Assembly: GCA_028583415.1 (NCBI GenBank)
Contig: CM053267.1
Span: forward strand, 41,528,834-41,592,833
Source of the DNA: Protea cynaroides
Taxonomy: Eukaryota; Streptophyta; Magnoliopsida; Proteales; Proteaceae
Direction: 5' to 3'
DNA: 64,000 nucleotides
The notes below the pieces were generated by a model that was given only the letters and a program-made list of their open reading frames with translations, was not told where the DNA came from and did no database searches. Made by a program: the position numbers and the translations under genes. Below are positions 13,188 to 23,818 of this stretch, in pieces. Each line of letters starts with the position of its first letter. Position 1 is the first letter of the stretch.

Positions 13188-13932
13188 TTGGTATGTACTA
13201 TAGAATTAATTATATAATACATTATGATGTATATAATTATTTGATATGATTTATAGTACTTATTTATATTTAAAATAAATTGATATAATCTAAAATCTAC
13301 AATTTTTTTTTTTTTTGTAAAAAAAAATATATAAACAAGTAAGAAAGTATTTATCTTTTTTTTTTTGCTATAAATTAAAATTGTATTAAAAGAAGAGAAA
13401 ATTTACAAACAAGCCCAACAAGGCTGAAAAACCTCTACCTTCGATATTACCATCAGCAGAGGCCATACAGGGTAACACATTAAGAAAATTTGTAGCGTGG
13501 TCTGCTAGAAGCATCCCACATTACCTCCATAGCAACAAAATCTGGATATGTTCTCCAAACAAAGGATTGTCTATCATGAGCTCTTTTTTTTTCGGAGCCT
13601 ATCAGCAATAGTATTAGACTCATGAAAACAATGTGTAAATCTAACCTCACAACTAAGTAGGGTAGCTGAAATAGTCATCCATTTTTGCTGGAGTGACCAA
13701 GGGATATTCCTAGAAATAAGAATCTCGACCAAAACAGTCGAATCTAATTCTAACCAATTTTTCTTGTATTCCATACTTTATGTCATATTATTGTGCTATT
13801 CTATTATTACTTATTTATAACTGGTGATAATAAACAGTTATTATTTATGACTCATAATTTAATTTCATAAATAATTTGTTATAATTAATTTATAAATATA
13901 AACATAAATATAAAATATACCAAAGATAACCT
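13188..13932. mobile_element. AT-rich MITE, copy 2, split by an L1 fragment
   Basis: The left part (GGTTCCTTTGGTATGTACTATAG..., 13189-13305) and right part (13775-13932, ending ATACCAAAGATAACC) are inverted at their tips and match the two parts of the copy at 1-297. The intervening 13306-13774 is absent from that copy and encodes an L1 RNase H tail, so a retroelement inserted into an older MITE. Confidence 0.7.
13350..13774 (-). pseudogene. L1-type LINE 3' fragment (RNase H tail)
   Basis: On the minus strand, 13774-13574 reads through a peptide with the pattern of the C-terminal plant L1 RNase H domain (LELDSTVLVEIL, then CFHESNTIADRL). Poly-T at about 13358-13367 on the plus strand marks the poly(A) tail of the minus-strand insertion. 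Only the 3' few hundred bases are present, as expected for a 5'-truncated insertion. It sits inside the MITE at 13188-13932. Confidence 0.65.
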
Positions 13933-14028
13933 AATTGCCTCATCTTTCTATCATGTGATAAATTTTATAAACCATAGTTAAAAAAAAAATATTCTTGATG
14001 TAACCATGAAATGGCATTGTTCTTTATG

Positions 14029-14270
14029 GGATCCACATCGTCTCCTCCTTGAGATTCAGGAGGAGGGGCGGCGGCCTGGATGGATGGCCGACACTTGGTT
14101 CTCGGGTGAATCCGAGCCATCCATCCGAGTCGATATCCTTGTCGGCTCAGCTTATCGGTTGGGGTGTCACCTAGATGGACGATTCGGATTCACCTAGAGT
14201 CAGGTGTCAGCCATCCGTCCAGGCCGCCGCCCCTCCTCCTGAATCTCAAGAAGGAGACGATTTGAATCCG
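14029..14270. mobile_element. Palindromic hairpin MITE, copy 1
   Basis: Near-perfect inverted repeat: GGATCCACATCGTCTCC at the left, GGAGACGATTTGAATCC at the right, and arms of about 100 bp holding GGCGGCCTGGATGGATGGCC and its inverse. Flanks are TTCTTTATG (14020-14028) and TTCCTTATG (14271-14279), an 8-of-9 match consistent with a 9-bp target-site duplication. No coding role. Confidence 0.88.
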
Positions 14271-14567
14271 TTCCTTATGTGGGTCATAGGAAGGTACCTT
14301 TAATTAATGTCATTAATTGCCCAGATAGTCCAACACCTCTTCAACCTCGGTCGACTTTCTCTATTGTTAAGTTCATCAATCTTTTCTGGTTGTAGGTCTC
14401 CCATTGGGACATCGGTTTGGATTTTAGCATCCCCACTGGTTAGTTATCGGAATCGGCTTTGGATCAGTACGACTAGGATTCCATTTTATGACACGTGTCA
14501 ACCACCTAATGGATCTGATTACCACCTATCGTTTATCTACAATTAAGGACTAAAAAATTATATTTTA

Positions 14568-14575
<8 letters not shown>

Positions 14576-14627
<52 letters not shown>
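14576..14627. repeat. (TA)n microsatellite
   Basis: About 26 uninterrupted TA units in gene-free DNA. Confidence 0.98.
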
Positions 14628-14630
<3 letters not shown>

Positions 14631-15152
14631 CGTATTAAAATAATCTGATAGATAGATTATACCCAAAAAACTCACTTACCCATTTCAACGGGTTAGAGTT
14701 ATATTTATATTCAAAAGAGAGACGGTTTTTGATGGACTTGAGTTTGTTATGCAATTCAAACTCAAGCCTATATATAAGGGAATACACCAACAACTTAGAA
14801 TTCGAACTTAGTAAACTATTATCATATGTGAGAGAATTGAAGTTTGTTATACATTTCAAACTTCAACCTAATTACAAGGGGATCATTGGCATATTCGAAC
14901 TGCATGAGAATCGTATCTCCAATAGTCAATACATAAGGAGGTTAAAAAAATGACACATAAATCCTCTCCATTTGTTCAGTCTTCCAGTCGAACATCGGAT
15001 AGTTGTGATTACATTGGGATGAATGTCCGATGTATCTCAGTCGTTCGATGTTCAACTGGAAAAATGAAGAAGATTTCAATCCAAAAAGATGGGTATCAAC
15101 CCATCAAATTACTATATCCATGGTCCAGACTCCAAGTGGAGCGGAAATTTAT

Positions 15153-15395
15153 GGATTCACATCCTCTCCCGCTTGAGTCTGGGCAGGAGAGTTGGCGGCC
15201 TGGATGGATGACGGCCACCTGGCTCTCGGGTGGATCTGAGCCCTCCATCCGAGCGAACACCCAAGCCGACAAGCTGAGCCGACAGGAGTGTCGGCTAGGA
15301 TGGAGGGCTCGGATCCACCCGAGAGCCAAGTGGCGGCCATCCATCCAGGCCGCCAACGCTCCTGCCCAAACTCAGGCGGGAGAGGATTTCTATAC
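15153..15395. mobile_element. Palindromic hairpin MITE, copy 2
   Basis: Same family: left end GGATTCACATCCTCTCCCGC, right end GCGGGAGAGGATTTCTATAC, about 100 bp arms around CGACAAGCTGAGCCGAC. Flanks GAAATTTAT (15144-15152) and GAAATTTGT (15396-15404) match at 8 of 9 bases. Open frames reading through both arms on both strands are by-products of the GC-rich palindrome. Confidence 0.9.
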
Positions 15396-16711
15396 GAAAT
15401 TTGTAGAATAGATCTCACCTTGGGCTATGTCATTTCAACTCTTTTACCAAAAGAAATTAAAAATAAAATATTGTCACTTCAACCCTCAATGGGGTCATTG
15501 TTAGGTATTAATTTGAGGGAAAAGGAATCCCTTTTAATGCCCCTCTTATGTGCCAACACGATTTCAGAAACTGTTATCCGGTCTACTTGTCAATCCTCTA
15601 TTAAATGGATTGAGATGCACTGGCATGGCATACGTGTCAAACATCTCAGCTGGTCTGATGGACAATTACAGGCACGACTAGGTGACAGGAAAGGATCAAC
15701 AACCACCTCTTAGTGAAAGGTGGTCATTGTAAATTGTAACCTGCATCATCTACTTATAGTGACCTTGTAGCGTATTGTTAATGGGTGTTTCTACTTGACA
15801 TCGACTGCACGTTGACATTGGTTTCTTTTATCGTTCTGGTTGGATTGTATGGAAATCACAATACACAGGGATTCAAATTTAAGATAGAAGGGGTGGAGGT
15901 TTTGCGCATTGGACAGGCACTGATTACTGTCATTGTTAATTAGATGATTTCATGATTGCTATGGCCATTTGGAGCGGGCTCGTCTGTAGCGGTTAATAAT
16001 GTTACTTGACATGGATGAGCTGTTAGATGGTTGCTACAAGTGGACGAGTTCACATCCGATGGTTAACTTTTAAAAAGAACAAGGAAAGCTGATAGATGTA
16101 GAAGCATTAGAAAAAAAAAACCATATCGTGCAATCTGAACCGAACCGTTAAAGCGGACTAGTCTGGTTTGGGCTAATTCGAAACCAAACAGTTAAAGTGG
16201 ACTGATAAAGTCCAAACTGGACTTTATTCTGGTACGAATTAAACCAAATATAAGAGATTTTGACATATGGTGGTCATTCCTATCATCACTAAAGTAAGAT
16301 GACATCTTTTACCAAATCAATAAATGGACCTGAAACTAACCAACATGAATTCAGCTCGATAAGTCTAGTTCGATGACAAGCCGACACCAAACTTGACCAC
16401 TTGTTAATGTGCACAGTACAACCCACTCAGCTTAAATCTCTTAATGAATATATTTCGATCAGACCTTATAAAAGCTGATACCAATTCCACTCATATCAAA
16501 ATGGACCCATTGTCACCCCTAAATTATATATATGATCAAATTAGGATTCAGCCTTTGCACTAAATGTATAGGATGCTATTATTTATAATACAAAGCTGCC
16601 TCTATAATTTCAGAGGCTAAAGCGCAGCTAATCGACCACACCACATTAATTGCTGAAAGATGCAGATAATGGCCATCCTTCATTAATAATTACGGTTGCA
16701 CTCCGGTGGAA
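15396..16711. other. Gene-free stretch between hairpin MITEs
   Basis: I see no supported gene. The open frame at 15288-15713 runs out of a palindrome arm and has no recognisable domain. About 16120-16260 is rich in GAACCGAACCG-like motifs of the kind seen at hAT-MITE ends, but no element could be delimited. Confidence 0.4.
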
Positions 16712-16941
16712 AGTATAGAAATTTTCTCTCGCTTGAGATTTGGCGGGAGAGTTGGCGGCTAGGATGGATGGTCGACACCTGGCTCTCGGGTGAATCCGAG
16801 CCCTCCATCCGAGTCGACATCCGAGCCGACAAGCTGAGCCGACAGGGTGTCAGCTCGGATTCACCCTAGAGCTAAGTGTCGGCCATCCATCAGGGCCGCC
16901 AATTCTCCTGTCAAATCTCAGGCGGGAGAGGATGTGGATCC
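16712..16941. mobile_element. Palindromic hairpin MITE, copy 3, perfect 9-bp TSD
   Basis: Inverted orientation relative to copies 2 and 5: left end AGTATAGAAATTTTCTCTCG, right end GAGAGGATGTGGATCC. It is flanked by CCGGTGGAA at 16703-16711 and again at 16942-16950, a perfect 9-bp direct repeat as generated by Mutator-type transposases. Confidence 0.93.
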
Positions 16942-17020
16942 CCGGTGGAAATCTAAAAAGTTCTCTCCATTGGTGCAGGATCTACTAAATATGAAAAATG
17001 ATCAAATCTCACGCGACGTA

Positions 17021-17230
17021 TATATATGTAGAAGTGAATCGTTCTCATTGCAACAATCATGCGATGTATATATACATGCATGTGTGGCATATATATACAT
17101 GCAGGTGAGTCGTTCTCTCATTGCAACAATCACGCGGCGTATTCATACATGAAGGTGAGTCGTTCTCTCATTGCAACAATCACGCGGCGTATTCATACAT
17201 GAAGGTGAGTCGTTCTCTCATTGCAACAAT
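17021..17230. repeat. 50-bp tandem repeat array
   Basis: A 50-bp unit beginning GGTGAGTCGTTCTCTCATTG recurs at 17104, 17154 and (partial) 17204, the first two copies identical. A diverged upstream unit containing TTGCAACAATCATGCGATGT lies at about 17030-17100. The array has no spacers of unique sequence and no gene neighbours that would suggest CRISPR; it is an ordinary plant minisatellite. Confidence 0.95.
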
Positions 17231-17704
17231 GGGCATAACTTCTTCCCAAATCTCTTAGATAAATTTGGGTCTAGAGGTAAGATGTCTTACGTACGTGCTT
17301 TAAGTCCAACATTGGATTTCTTTCGTGGGGTTCAGTCATGTTCAGTCCCAATCAAGCCCAAGACTTGGAATGTTAGCTCTAACCAGTGTTGTTAAATCGA
17401 ACCATCAACAACTCAATTACTGGAATCAATTGCAAAATCGAAACAAATAAAGGCCGTTTAAAAGTAACCATTTTAAAACCAACAAACCGAAACGACAGAT
17501 TCAACTCCATATTTTTTAACCACGTTTAACAATGGATTTGATACCAATTTCCACCTATCTAACACCAAATTAAATCAAAACCAAACCAATTAATCAGAAC
17601 CCAACTATCTAACATCCTTAGTTATCTCTCTACAAGATGAATATCCGGCCTACTTTTTATTTTATTTTTTCATTTTTCTACTATGGAATGGGAGGGAAAT
17701 GCTA
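17231..17704. other. Gene-free stretch
   Basis: No gene is supported. About 17388-17600 resembles a hAT-type MITE (GTGTTGTTAAATCGAACC at the left, repeated AACCGAAAC motifs), but the right terminus is unclear. Confidence 0.3.
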
Positions 17705-17946
17705 AGATTCACATCCTCTCCTCCCAGATGTTCGGGAGGAGAGGGAAAGCCCCTGTTGGATGATTGACACGTGGAGCCCGGGTGAATCCAAGCCCTCCAT
17801 CATAGTCGACACCAAGCCGACAAACTGAGCTGATAAGAGGTGTCAGCTAGGATGAAGGGCTCGGATTCATCCGAACCCCATGCGTCAGTAATCCAACAGG
17901 GGCATCCCCCTCCTCCCGAACCTCTGGGAGGAGAGGATGTAGATCC
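17705..17946. mobile_element. Palindromic hairpin MITE, copy 4
   Basis: Left end AGATTCACATCCTCTCCTCC, right end GGAGGAGAGGATGTAGATCC, with long inverse arms (AGCCCTCCATCATAGTCGAC). The flanks GAAATGCTA and GAAAACGCTA are similar but differ by an indel, so the duplication is only suggestive. Confidence 0.85.
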
Positions 17947-17976
17947 GAAAACGCTAGCACCACAGTTCATTAAATG

Positions 17977-18205
17977 GGATCCACATCCTCTCCAGCCTGA
18001 GTTTGGGCGGGAGACTTGGCGGCCCGGATGGATGGCTGCCACTGGCTCTCGGGTGGATCCAAGCCCTCCATCCGAGCCGACACCCCTGTCGGCTCAACTT
18101 GTTGGCTCGAATAGAGGGCTCGGATCCACCAGAGAGCCAGGTGGCGGCCATCCATCTAGACCGCCAAGTCTCCCGCCCAAACTCGGGGGGAGACGATTTC
18201 TATAC
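17977..18205. mobile_element. Palindromic hairpin MITE, copy 5, perfect 9-bp TSD
   Basis: Left end GGATCCACATCCTCTCC, right end GGGGAGACGATTTCTATAC. CATTAAATG occurs directly outside both ends (17968-17976 and 18206-18214), a perfect 9-bp target-site duplication. The element is 229 bp, starts 30 bp after copy 4 and precedes copy 6 by 25 bp. Confidence 0.94.
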
Positions 18206-18230
18206 CATTAAATGAGCTATGCAACCAAGC

Positions 18231-18472
18231 GGATCCGCATCGTCTCCTTCCACTGGTTTGGGAGGACAGTGGCAACCTATCCCGGATGGTTGCCACGTGG
18301 CTCTCGGTGAATCCGAGACCCCCATCCGAGCCGACACCCAGTCGACAAGTCAAGTCGACAGAGGGTGTCGATTCGAACGTGGGTCTCAAATTCACCAAGA
18401 GCTATGTGGCAACCATCCGAGATAGGTTAGCACTGTCCTCCCAGAACCACTGAGAGGAGACGATGTAAACTC
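18231..18472. mobile_element. Palindromic hairpin MITE, copy 6
   Basis: Left end GGATCCGCATCGTCTCC, right end GGAGACGATGTAAACTC. Arms pair over the AATCCGAGACCCCCATCC region. It is inserted in the left border of duplicated unit A: the equivalent site in unit B (GCAACCAAGCTTCTATAAGG, 27018-27037) has no insertion. No target duplication is evident. Confidence 0.86.
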
Positions 18473-18548
18473 CTACTAGGGTAATGAGCCCATGACACTT
18501 AAGCAGAAGTAGCGAGGAAATTAAATTTCAGTAAAAGATCCAAGCTAT

Positions 18549-18590
18549 GGCTTATGGCTTACGGCTTACGGCTTACGGCTTATGGCTTAT
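18549..18590. repeat. 7-bp tandem repeat GGCTTAY x6
   Basis: Six copies of GGCTTAT/GGCTTAC. Units B and C have only a short CTATGGCCTATGGCTG-type precursor at the same place, so the array expanded in unit A. Confidence 0.95.
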
Positions 18591-18816
18591 GGCTGGTTAA
18601 CACAGCAGAAATTGGCAGGGACCCAAAATTTAAATATAATGCATCACATATTTATTTAAAAATTAATTATCAAGCATCTCATGTATGGTTGTAGGGTCTC
18701 TTATAAATGAAAAATCTTCTCTATTAAATGCAGGTTCTTTTTGGTAGGTGCAGAATCAAGCAAGTAGCAACGCTGCTATACCTTCTCATTTATTGGGTTC
18801 AAATCAATTGCATGTA

Positions 18817-19059
18817 GGATTCACATCATCTCTTTTTAGTGCTTTTGGGAGGACGCAACAATCCTATCCAGATGGTCGACATGTGACTCTCAGGTTAATC
18901 CGAGACTCATGTTTGAGCCGACACCCCCTGTCAGCTTGGTTTGTTGGTTGAGTGTCGATTCAAACGTGGGTCTCAGATTCGCCGAGAGTCACGTGTTGAC
19001 CATCTGGATAGGGTTGCCACTGTCCTCCCAGAAGCACTGGGAGGAGAGGATGCGGATCC
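18817..19059. mobile_element. Palindromic hairpin MITE, copy 7
   Basis: Left end GGATTCACATCATCTC, right end GAGAGGATGCGGATCC, arms with AATCCGAGACTCATG and the inverse. CATGTAGG occurs at both borders (18811-18818 and 19059-19066), overlapping the terminal GG. It lies about 0.3 kb upstream of the intact LTP gene. Confidence 0.87.
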
Positions 19060-19295
19060 ATGTAGGTATATGTAATTTTCGTGGGATCCGATCACCATTG
19101 ATGAGGTAGGAGACCCACCTCTAGAGTGTGGAACCCACTAAACATTGACGATGAGATCATAAAGAGAATACAAGTACATATAAGCCAACTATTCACCCAT
19201 ATATTTACCATGTACTCCTTTGCTTCTCTTAAACTTCATATTTAAGAATTAATACCAAGATTAATGTCATTAAACCTCAGTTGCTCATCTCCATC

Positions 19296-19302
19296 TATAT
19301 AA
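19296..19302 (+). promoter_or_regulatory. TATA box of the LTP gene
   Basis: TATATAA lies 78 bp upstream of the chosen start codon and is followed by AGAAGAAGACCCTCCT, which is conserved in unit C (49614-49635) but deleted in unit B. The spacing fits a leader of about 50 nt. Confidence 0.75.
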
Positions 19303-19379
19303 GAAGAAGACCCTCCTCAGTTTCATTCCACACTCAGTTTCAGTCTCTCAGAACTCATAAGAGTGTGGACTTAGCTATC

Positions 19380-19742
19380 ATGAAGAAAATGGGTGGTCTT
19401 GGTGGAGGCTGTGGGTGGGTTTTGAGCGTTTTGGTTGTGGGGTTGATGATGTTGAGGCAGGAGGTGAATTGCCTCTCATGTGGGGATGCAATATCTGCTT
19501 TGATCCCCTGTGGATCATTCTTGTTGGGAACAGGACCTCCCAAGCCCAGTGATCAGTGTTGCTCAAGCGCACGGGCACTCAACAAGATGGCTGCGACGCG
19601 CGCTAGCCGTGTTGCTGTGTGCGAGTGCTTCAAGTCTTCTGGACCTTCTTATGGGGTGAAACCTGCAAGAGCCAAGCAACTCCCCTCCCTCTGTAAGCTC
19701 AAGCTCAACGTAGACATTAACCCAAATTCCAACTGCACCAAG

Positions 19743-19791
<49 letters not shown>

Positions 19792-19879
19792 CACAGTCAT
19801 ATTGCTACTAATTAGGCTTCGTTCGAAGAAAAATTTGACTAATTTCTCCATTTTCTTTTCTGTGAGTTGCAGAATATGA
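19380..19879 (+). CDS. Type-1 non-specific lipid transfer protein
   Basis: Predicted as 19380-19741 plus 19873-19879 (122 residues). The first exon reads into an in-frame TAA at 19743, but AA|GTAAAT (19742) and TTGCAG|AATATGA (19872) give the short 3' intron typical of LTP1 genes and the C-terminus NSNCTKI. A hydrophobic signal peptide (about residues 1-31) precedes a mature domain with the eight-cysteine pattern C-X9-C-X15-CC-X19-CXC-X21-C-X13-C, as in type-1 nsLTPs. These secreted proteins carry lipids in cutin/wax assembly and defence; the specific role here is unknown. The ATG chosen (MKKMGG) is preferred over the upstream in-frame Met at 19281, which would lie upstream of the TATA box. 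It faces the DUF3537 gene convergently. A CT microsatellite fills much of the intron. Confidence 0.93.
19747..19788. repeat. (TC)n microsatellite in the LTP intron
   Basis: About 21 TC units begin 5 bp after the 5' splice site. Unit B carries a shorter TC tract followed by CACT repeats at the same place. Confidence 0.98.
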
Positions 19880-20197
19880 TTTGGAAGGTTCAGTGAGCAG
19901 ACTTGAACAGTTGAGCTACTCCATTAATACAATAAATATGGAATGGATGGCAGTGGGCTTCGAGAGTTTGATAATATTGTTCTATTTTGTCAATGGCTTT
20001 TCTATTATTGGTTCTCTAAGGTTACAGACTACATGTGTACGTAAAATAAAGGTATTACTGTGAGTTTATGATTTCTAAATGTGTTAATTCTCAGGTTTTC
20101 TTACCAAAAAAGAAAAAAAAAACTCAGGTTTAGTACTCATGTTGCGAACTTTGGATCTGTGAAATGTCATGTGTAACTGAACAAACGTGCATTCAGG

Positions 20198-20347
20198 GTT
20201 TCGGCTCGTCTCAAGTCCAATCGCTCCCAAGTTATGATCTAATGGTTTGAACTTATTCTATGCACATGCCAATATATTGGTTTGTACGCTGAACGGACTC
20301 CGGATCATCAACTTGAAGAGCAGTTAAACTTGAGGGGATCTTTTTCC
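20198..20347. mobile_element. 150-bp insertion with 9-bp direct repeats
   Basis: GCATTCAGG flanks the segment at 20189-20197 and 20348-20356. The corresponding places in unit B (about 28458) and unit C (about 50970) have a single copy of ATTCAG and no insertion. The termini (GTTTCGGCTCG / GATCTTTTTCC) are not obvious inverted repeats, so the class is uncertain; a Mutator-type enzyme would leave 9-bp duplications. Confidence 0.7.
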
Positions 20348-20929
20348 GCATTCAGGGAAGCCATGCACAGTGCAGTGGCGACTGTCAGACCAGTTAGCAC
20401 TTAGCACTGGGGTAAGTCCGGGGACTTGGGTTCAGGCCAGGACCCACAAAGTTAAAAAGAAAATGCTAACTTGACAGATTATGTGAGAGCATCACAATTC
20501 ACAACAGATCAGTAATCAGAAAAGATAAAATCAATGCACTTCGTTCTCTAACTAAATTTCTGGGACTTGGATCCCCTCTCTCTATCTCTCTCTCTCTCAA
20601 ATCCCAGAAGGGAACAGATTATTGGAATCAGATGAAGAGTGAGGAAGAGGCAACCGCAACTTCATCAAATGGGGATGCATTCAAAATTTTGTTTCAATAC
20701 TTCCATTTTTTTTTTCAAGGAGTGGGGAGATGAAGAATCAACAATAAAATAATAGACCTGCAGACCCCAAAAAAAGGAGGAAGAGGGGGGAGGGGAGTGG
20801 AAGAATCACGAATCACACGCACATACACGTAGTGGTGAATTATCTCTGATCACCTCTCTCTCTCTCTTTCTATATCTGTGGGAAAGTTTAAGAAGGAAGA
20901 GATTTTGACAGAAGGGGGAAATAAAATAT

Positions 20930-23818
20930 TTAAGAAATACCGATGGTTTTGCCAAGCAACCAGAGGACGAGAGACATCTCCACTCCAAAGATTGTATGGA
21001 GAGTAGACCTGTCCAGCACGAAACCGTATACCGTAATCCCTGCTCTGTTGTTCTCCAAATACGTCACTGTCCAACACCACCACCATAAACAAAAAATAAA
21101 TATTGATACCAAACAATTAATTATTAAGCAGATTTTTTATATTTAATTTGCAAATAACCTGTTATAAACTCAAAGTAAAGAAGATTTATCAATTCTTCTA
21201 AAACCATGGTTCAAAAAAGAAGAATCAATAATAGAATCTCTCTGTCAGAATAATAAGCAGTTTTGTTTTGTCCATGGGCTAGAGTGGCCATTTTTACCAA
21301 TCATCAGTTGTCCAGATCAACCATTCACCATAGATTGAAACGTTTGCTGGCCCTTTGGGTTTTTTTTTTTGACCTTTTTTTAAAACTTTATTTGTCCACA
21401 TCATGAAAACCTGCAAGATGATGTGGCTAATTTTCGGCATGTGGCAGAAAAAGAAGCTCACAACTGGCTGAGGAGATATCTCTCTCACCCATGTATTAAA
21501 GATGGTCAAATGAATAAATAAGATGACAAGGAGGAGGGTTGTTGATGGTTGGGGCTGACCTAGTGCCTGTCTCTTCTGGAAAGAGATGGTGCGGGCATAA
21601 ATAGGCAATATGATATTGGTGTTGTCTAGCTCATCATCTCCATCTGCAGTCTCATCATCGTCCCATTCTCCATTGGCATTGATCGGGAATTCAAGAACGT
21701 GAGGCCGGACCGGCTGATCCACCGCTGCCGGTGTCTCACAATCTGTGCTATCGAAAGAATCGATCGTCGCACACACATGCCACTTGGCTGCAAGGGATGT
21801 CACTGATTGTGCCTTGTGTGTGATCTTTGTAGCGCTCCGAAGACAGATCATCAGCCCCGTCACCAGTGTGATAGAGCATAACTGTCACCATTCAACAAAT
21901 GTAGGGTCAACCATGTTTGCCACATGGCAGCTTGTAACAGAGAGAGAGAGAGAGAGAGAGGGGAGGAATGCTTACAGCTAATTCACCAGCAGTGAAGAAA
22001 TTGACGATTGCGTGGGAGCGGGTGGTCATAAGCAATGAAGCGAGTTGACTCGCCGTGATGATCCCCAGAGCAAGCAAAATAAAAGCTCGATACCGATGGC
22101 TTATGATCCGAAGATGTCTCCTTATCCTTAAGTGCTCCTTCAACACTGACGCTACTTCATATTCCATTTGAAAAACAAGGGCAAAGTCTTGTAGCCGGAG
22201 TATTTGCAGGGAGCAGAGCAAACGAAACAAGACGCAGGCCAAGAAGAAGATGGATGTCCGGTACAACCATGAACACAGCTCCAATGTGCATGCAACCGCA
22301 TCGCTCACCATCGCGTTTCCCAGGAACGGAATCTGACTCCCTCCTGAGCTGTACCACCATATCTTGTAGGCGCTCTCTGCTGCGAAGCAAGGAAGGACGA
22401 ACACTAGGAGTATCTTCCATGATCTCTGCACCGTGCCCACAGAACTCTCAGTTTTCATTAAAAAAAAAAAAAAAAAAAAAACCACCACCTTACATGTCAC
22501 ATCGGAATATCCTCTCCCGCCCACCTGCCACCGTTCAAGGACGGAATTTCAGCCGGTCCATCTCCTAATGTATTGATAGGCCGAACCGACTGATCCCCAA
22601 CCTTTGAATCAGCGGCAGGAGATTGCGGCTCCTGCCGCAGGAGAGGATTCGGTTCCGTATCTGGTCTGTTTAATGGAGCTTCCTAATTCCTACATCCGGT
22701 CACATTTTCATAGTAATTTCTCAGTTGACTTTTATGAATCTAATGGTGTGGGCTTTGCTAGTGGATCAGTGGTTGTAAAGGGTGAATTTTCTAGGAATGA
22801 GATTCTTTTCCTGTTCTATATGAGCTGTCAAATCAAAAGGAGGCGCTATTAGCGAAATGGGATCTTCTTGTTCACCTGTTTGCCGGAAATACAGGAAGTA
22901 AGATGGCTTCCAATGGTTGAGACTTACTATATGTTTGTGGTATAACAATGGTTAACTTGAGAAAAGACGATTGCTAAACTGAATATGACTCAGCCACACG
23001 ATCCAGTGCGATTTGAACCCCGATTCAGTCCATTGTCTCTGTTTTGACCACTCAGAACAAAACAAAAGAGCTTTTGCAGGTTTTGATTTTTACAGAGACC
23101 CATAATTATTTGATATTAAACATTTTGATCGAAAACCCTAATCTTTTCATTTTCGAATTAAAAAGAGTTTCAGCCAATTTGGAATTCAAACAAAAATTCA
23201 ATCATCAGAAGTTTGCCAATCAAAGAAGAACGAGAAGAAGAGGAGGAAGATATATAACCAAAATTACATCTTTTGAGAGAAAGAACTCTAATCCACCGAA
23301 TTTCTACGGAGTGGATTGAGTTCAGTTTTGAATGAATGGAATTGAAATAAAAATTTAAAAAAAAAAAGTGAATCAAAATCATTAAATAGCAGAAGAAAGA
23401 AAAAAGAACTCACATTGAGTTGCTCTGTATATCCTTGTCCAACCTGCTCACTTTCCTCGCAAAGTTTATCAAGAAAAAGGAAACGACGAAGACCGTACCT
23501 ACGGACAATGCGGGAGAGACAGTAGAAGGAGAGGATAGCAACGACCGTGAGAGACAATTGGACGACCTTGTCATAGGGGCGGTGATGTCTTGTGTCGCAG
23601 GTTGAGCAAGCGAGGACGAAGTGAGACAGAAGCGGAACGACGATTGACAGAAGAACAAAGAGAGACCAGGAAAGACAGGCTCCCCATATACTAGAATGAT
23701 CCACACACATCCATCTAAGGCACGATCTGAAGCTGTGTAACTCATCTCCTGCGTGTGAAATGCATCGGTTGAAGGCCTTGCTACTCTTGCTAATTAAAGT
23801 TTTTCTTTCGTCCCCCAT
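20930..23818 (-). CDS. DUF3537 membrane protein, copy A (gustatory-receptor-like)
   Basis: Four exons, 23818-23414, 22425-21976, 21881-21560 and 21066-20930, give 1,314 nt (437 residues), the family's normal size. All junctions are GT-AG and the frame is open. The protein has several hydrophobic segments (around WSLFVLLSIVVPLLSHFVLA, LLVFVLPCFAAE, FILLALGIITASQ), a cytosolic-looking acidic stretch (DDDETADGDDELDNT) and a conserved C-terminus VTYLENNRAGITVYGF...LLGKTIGIS. Arabidopsis relatives such as At3g20300 and At1g50630 are of unknown function; DUF3537 has been proposed as a distant plant relative of the insect gustatory-receptor superfamily. Its paralogue lies at 30850-33819. A (GA)n tract sits in the 5' leader near 23920-23953. 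Confidence 0.92.
22508..22660. mobile_element. Small repeat, second family (intron of DUF3537 copy A)
   Basis: TCCTCTCCCGCCC...GGAATTTCAGCCGGTCCATCTCC...CAGGAGAGGATTCGGTTCC is similar to 24741-24880 and, inverted, to 31301-31450. Its ends (ATCCTCTCC / GGAGAGGAT) resemble those of the hairpin family, but the interior differs and the arms do not pair over their length. It lies in intron 1. Confidence 0.6.

Noticed and set aside
15096..15713. Overlapping open frames on both strands with Trp/Pro/Arg-rich peptides (also at 17800-18215, 25456-25935, 30182-30618)
   Set aside because: They lie in the arms of the hairpin MITEs; the same peptides recur in both orientations because the DNA is palindromic and GC-rich. 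No domain or conserved start.
17021..17230. CRISPR-like regular repeats
   Set aside because: The 50-bp units are contiguous with no variable spacers, and this is a plant nuclear sequence; a minisatellite.
21745..22568. Plus-strand frames of 78 and 104 residues
   Set aside because: Antisense to DUF3537 copy A exons 2 and 3; the same shadow frames recur opposite copy B.
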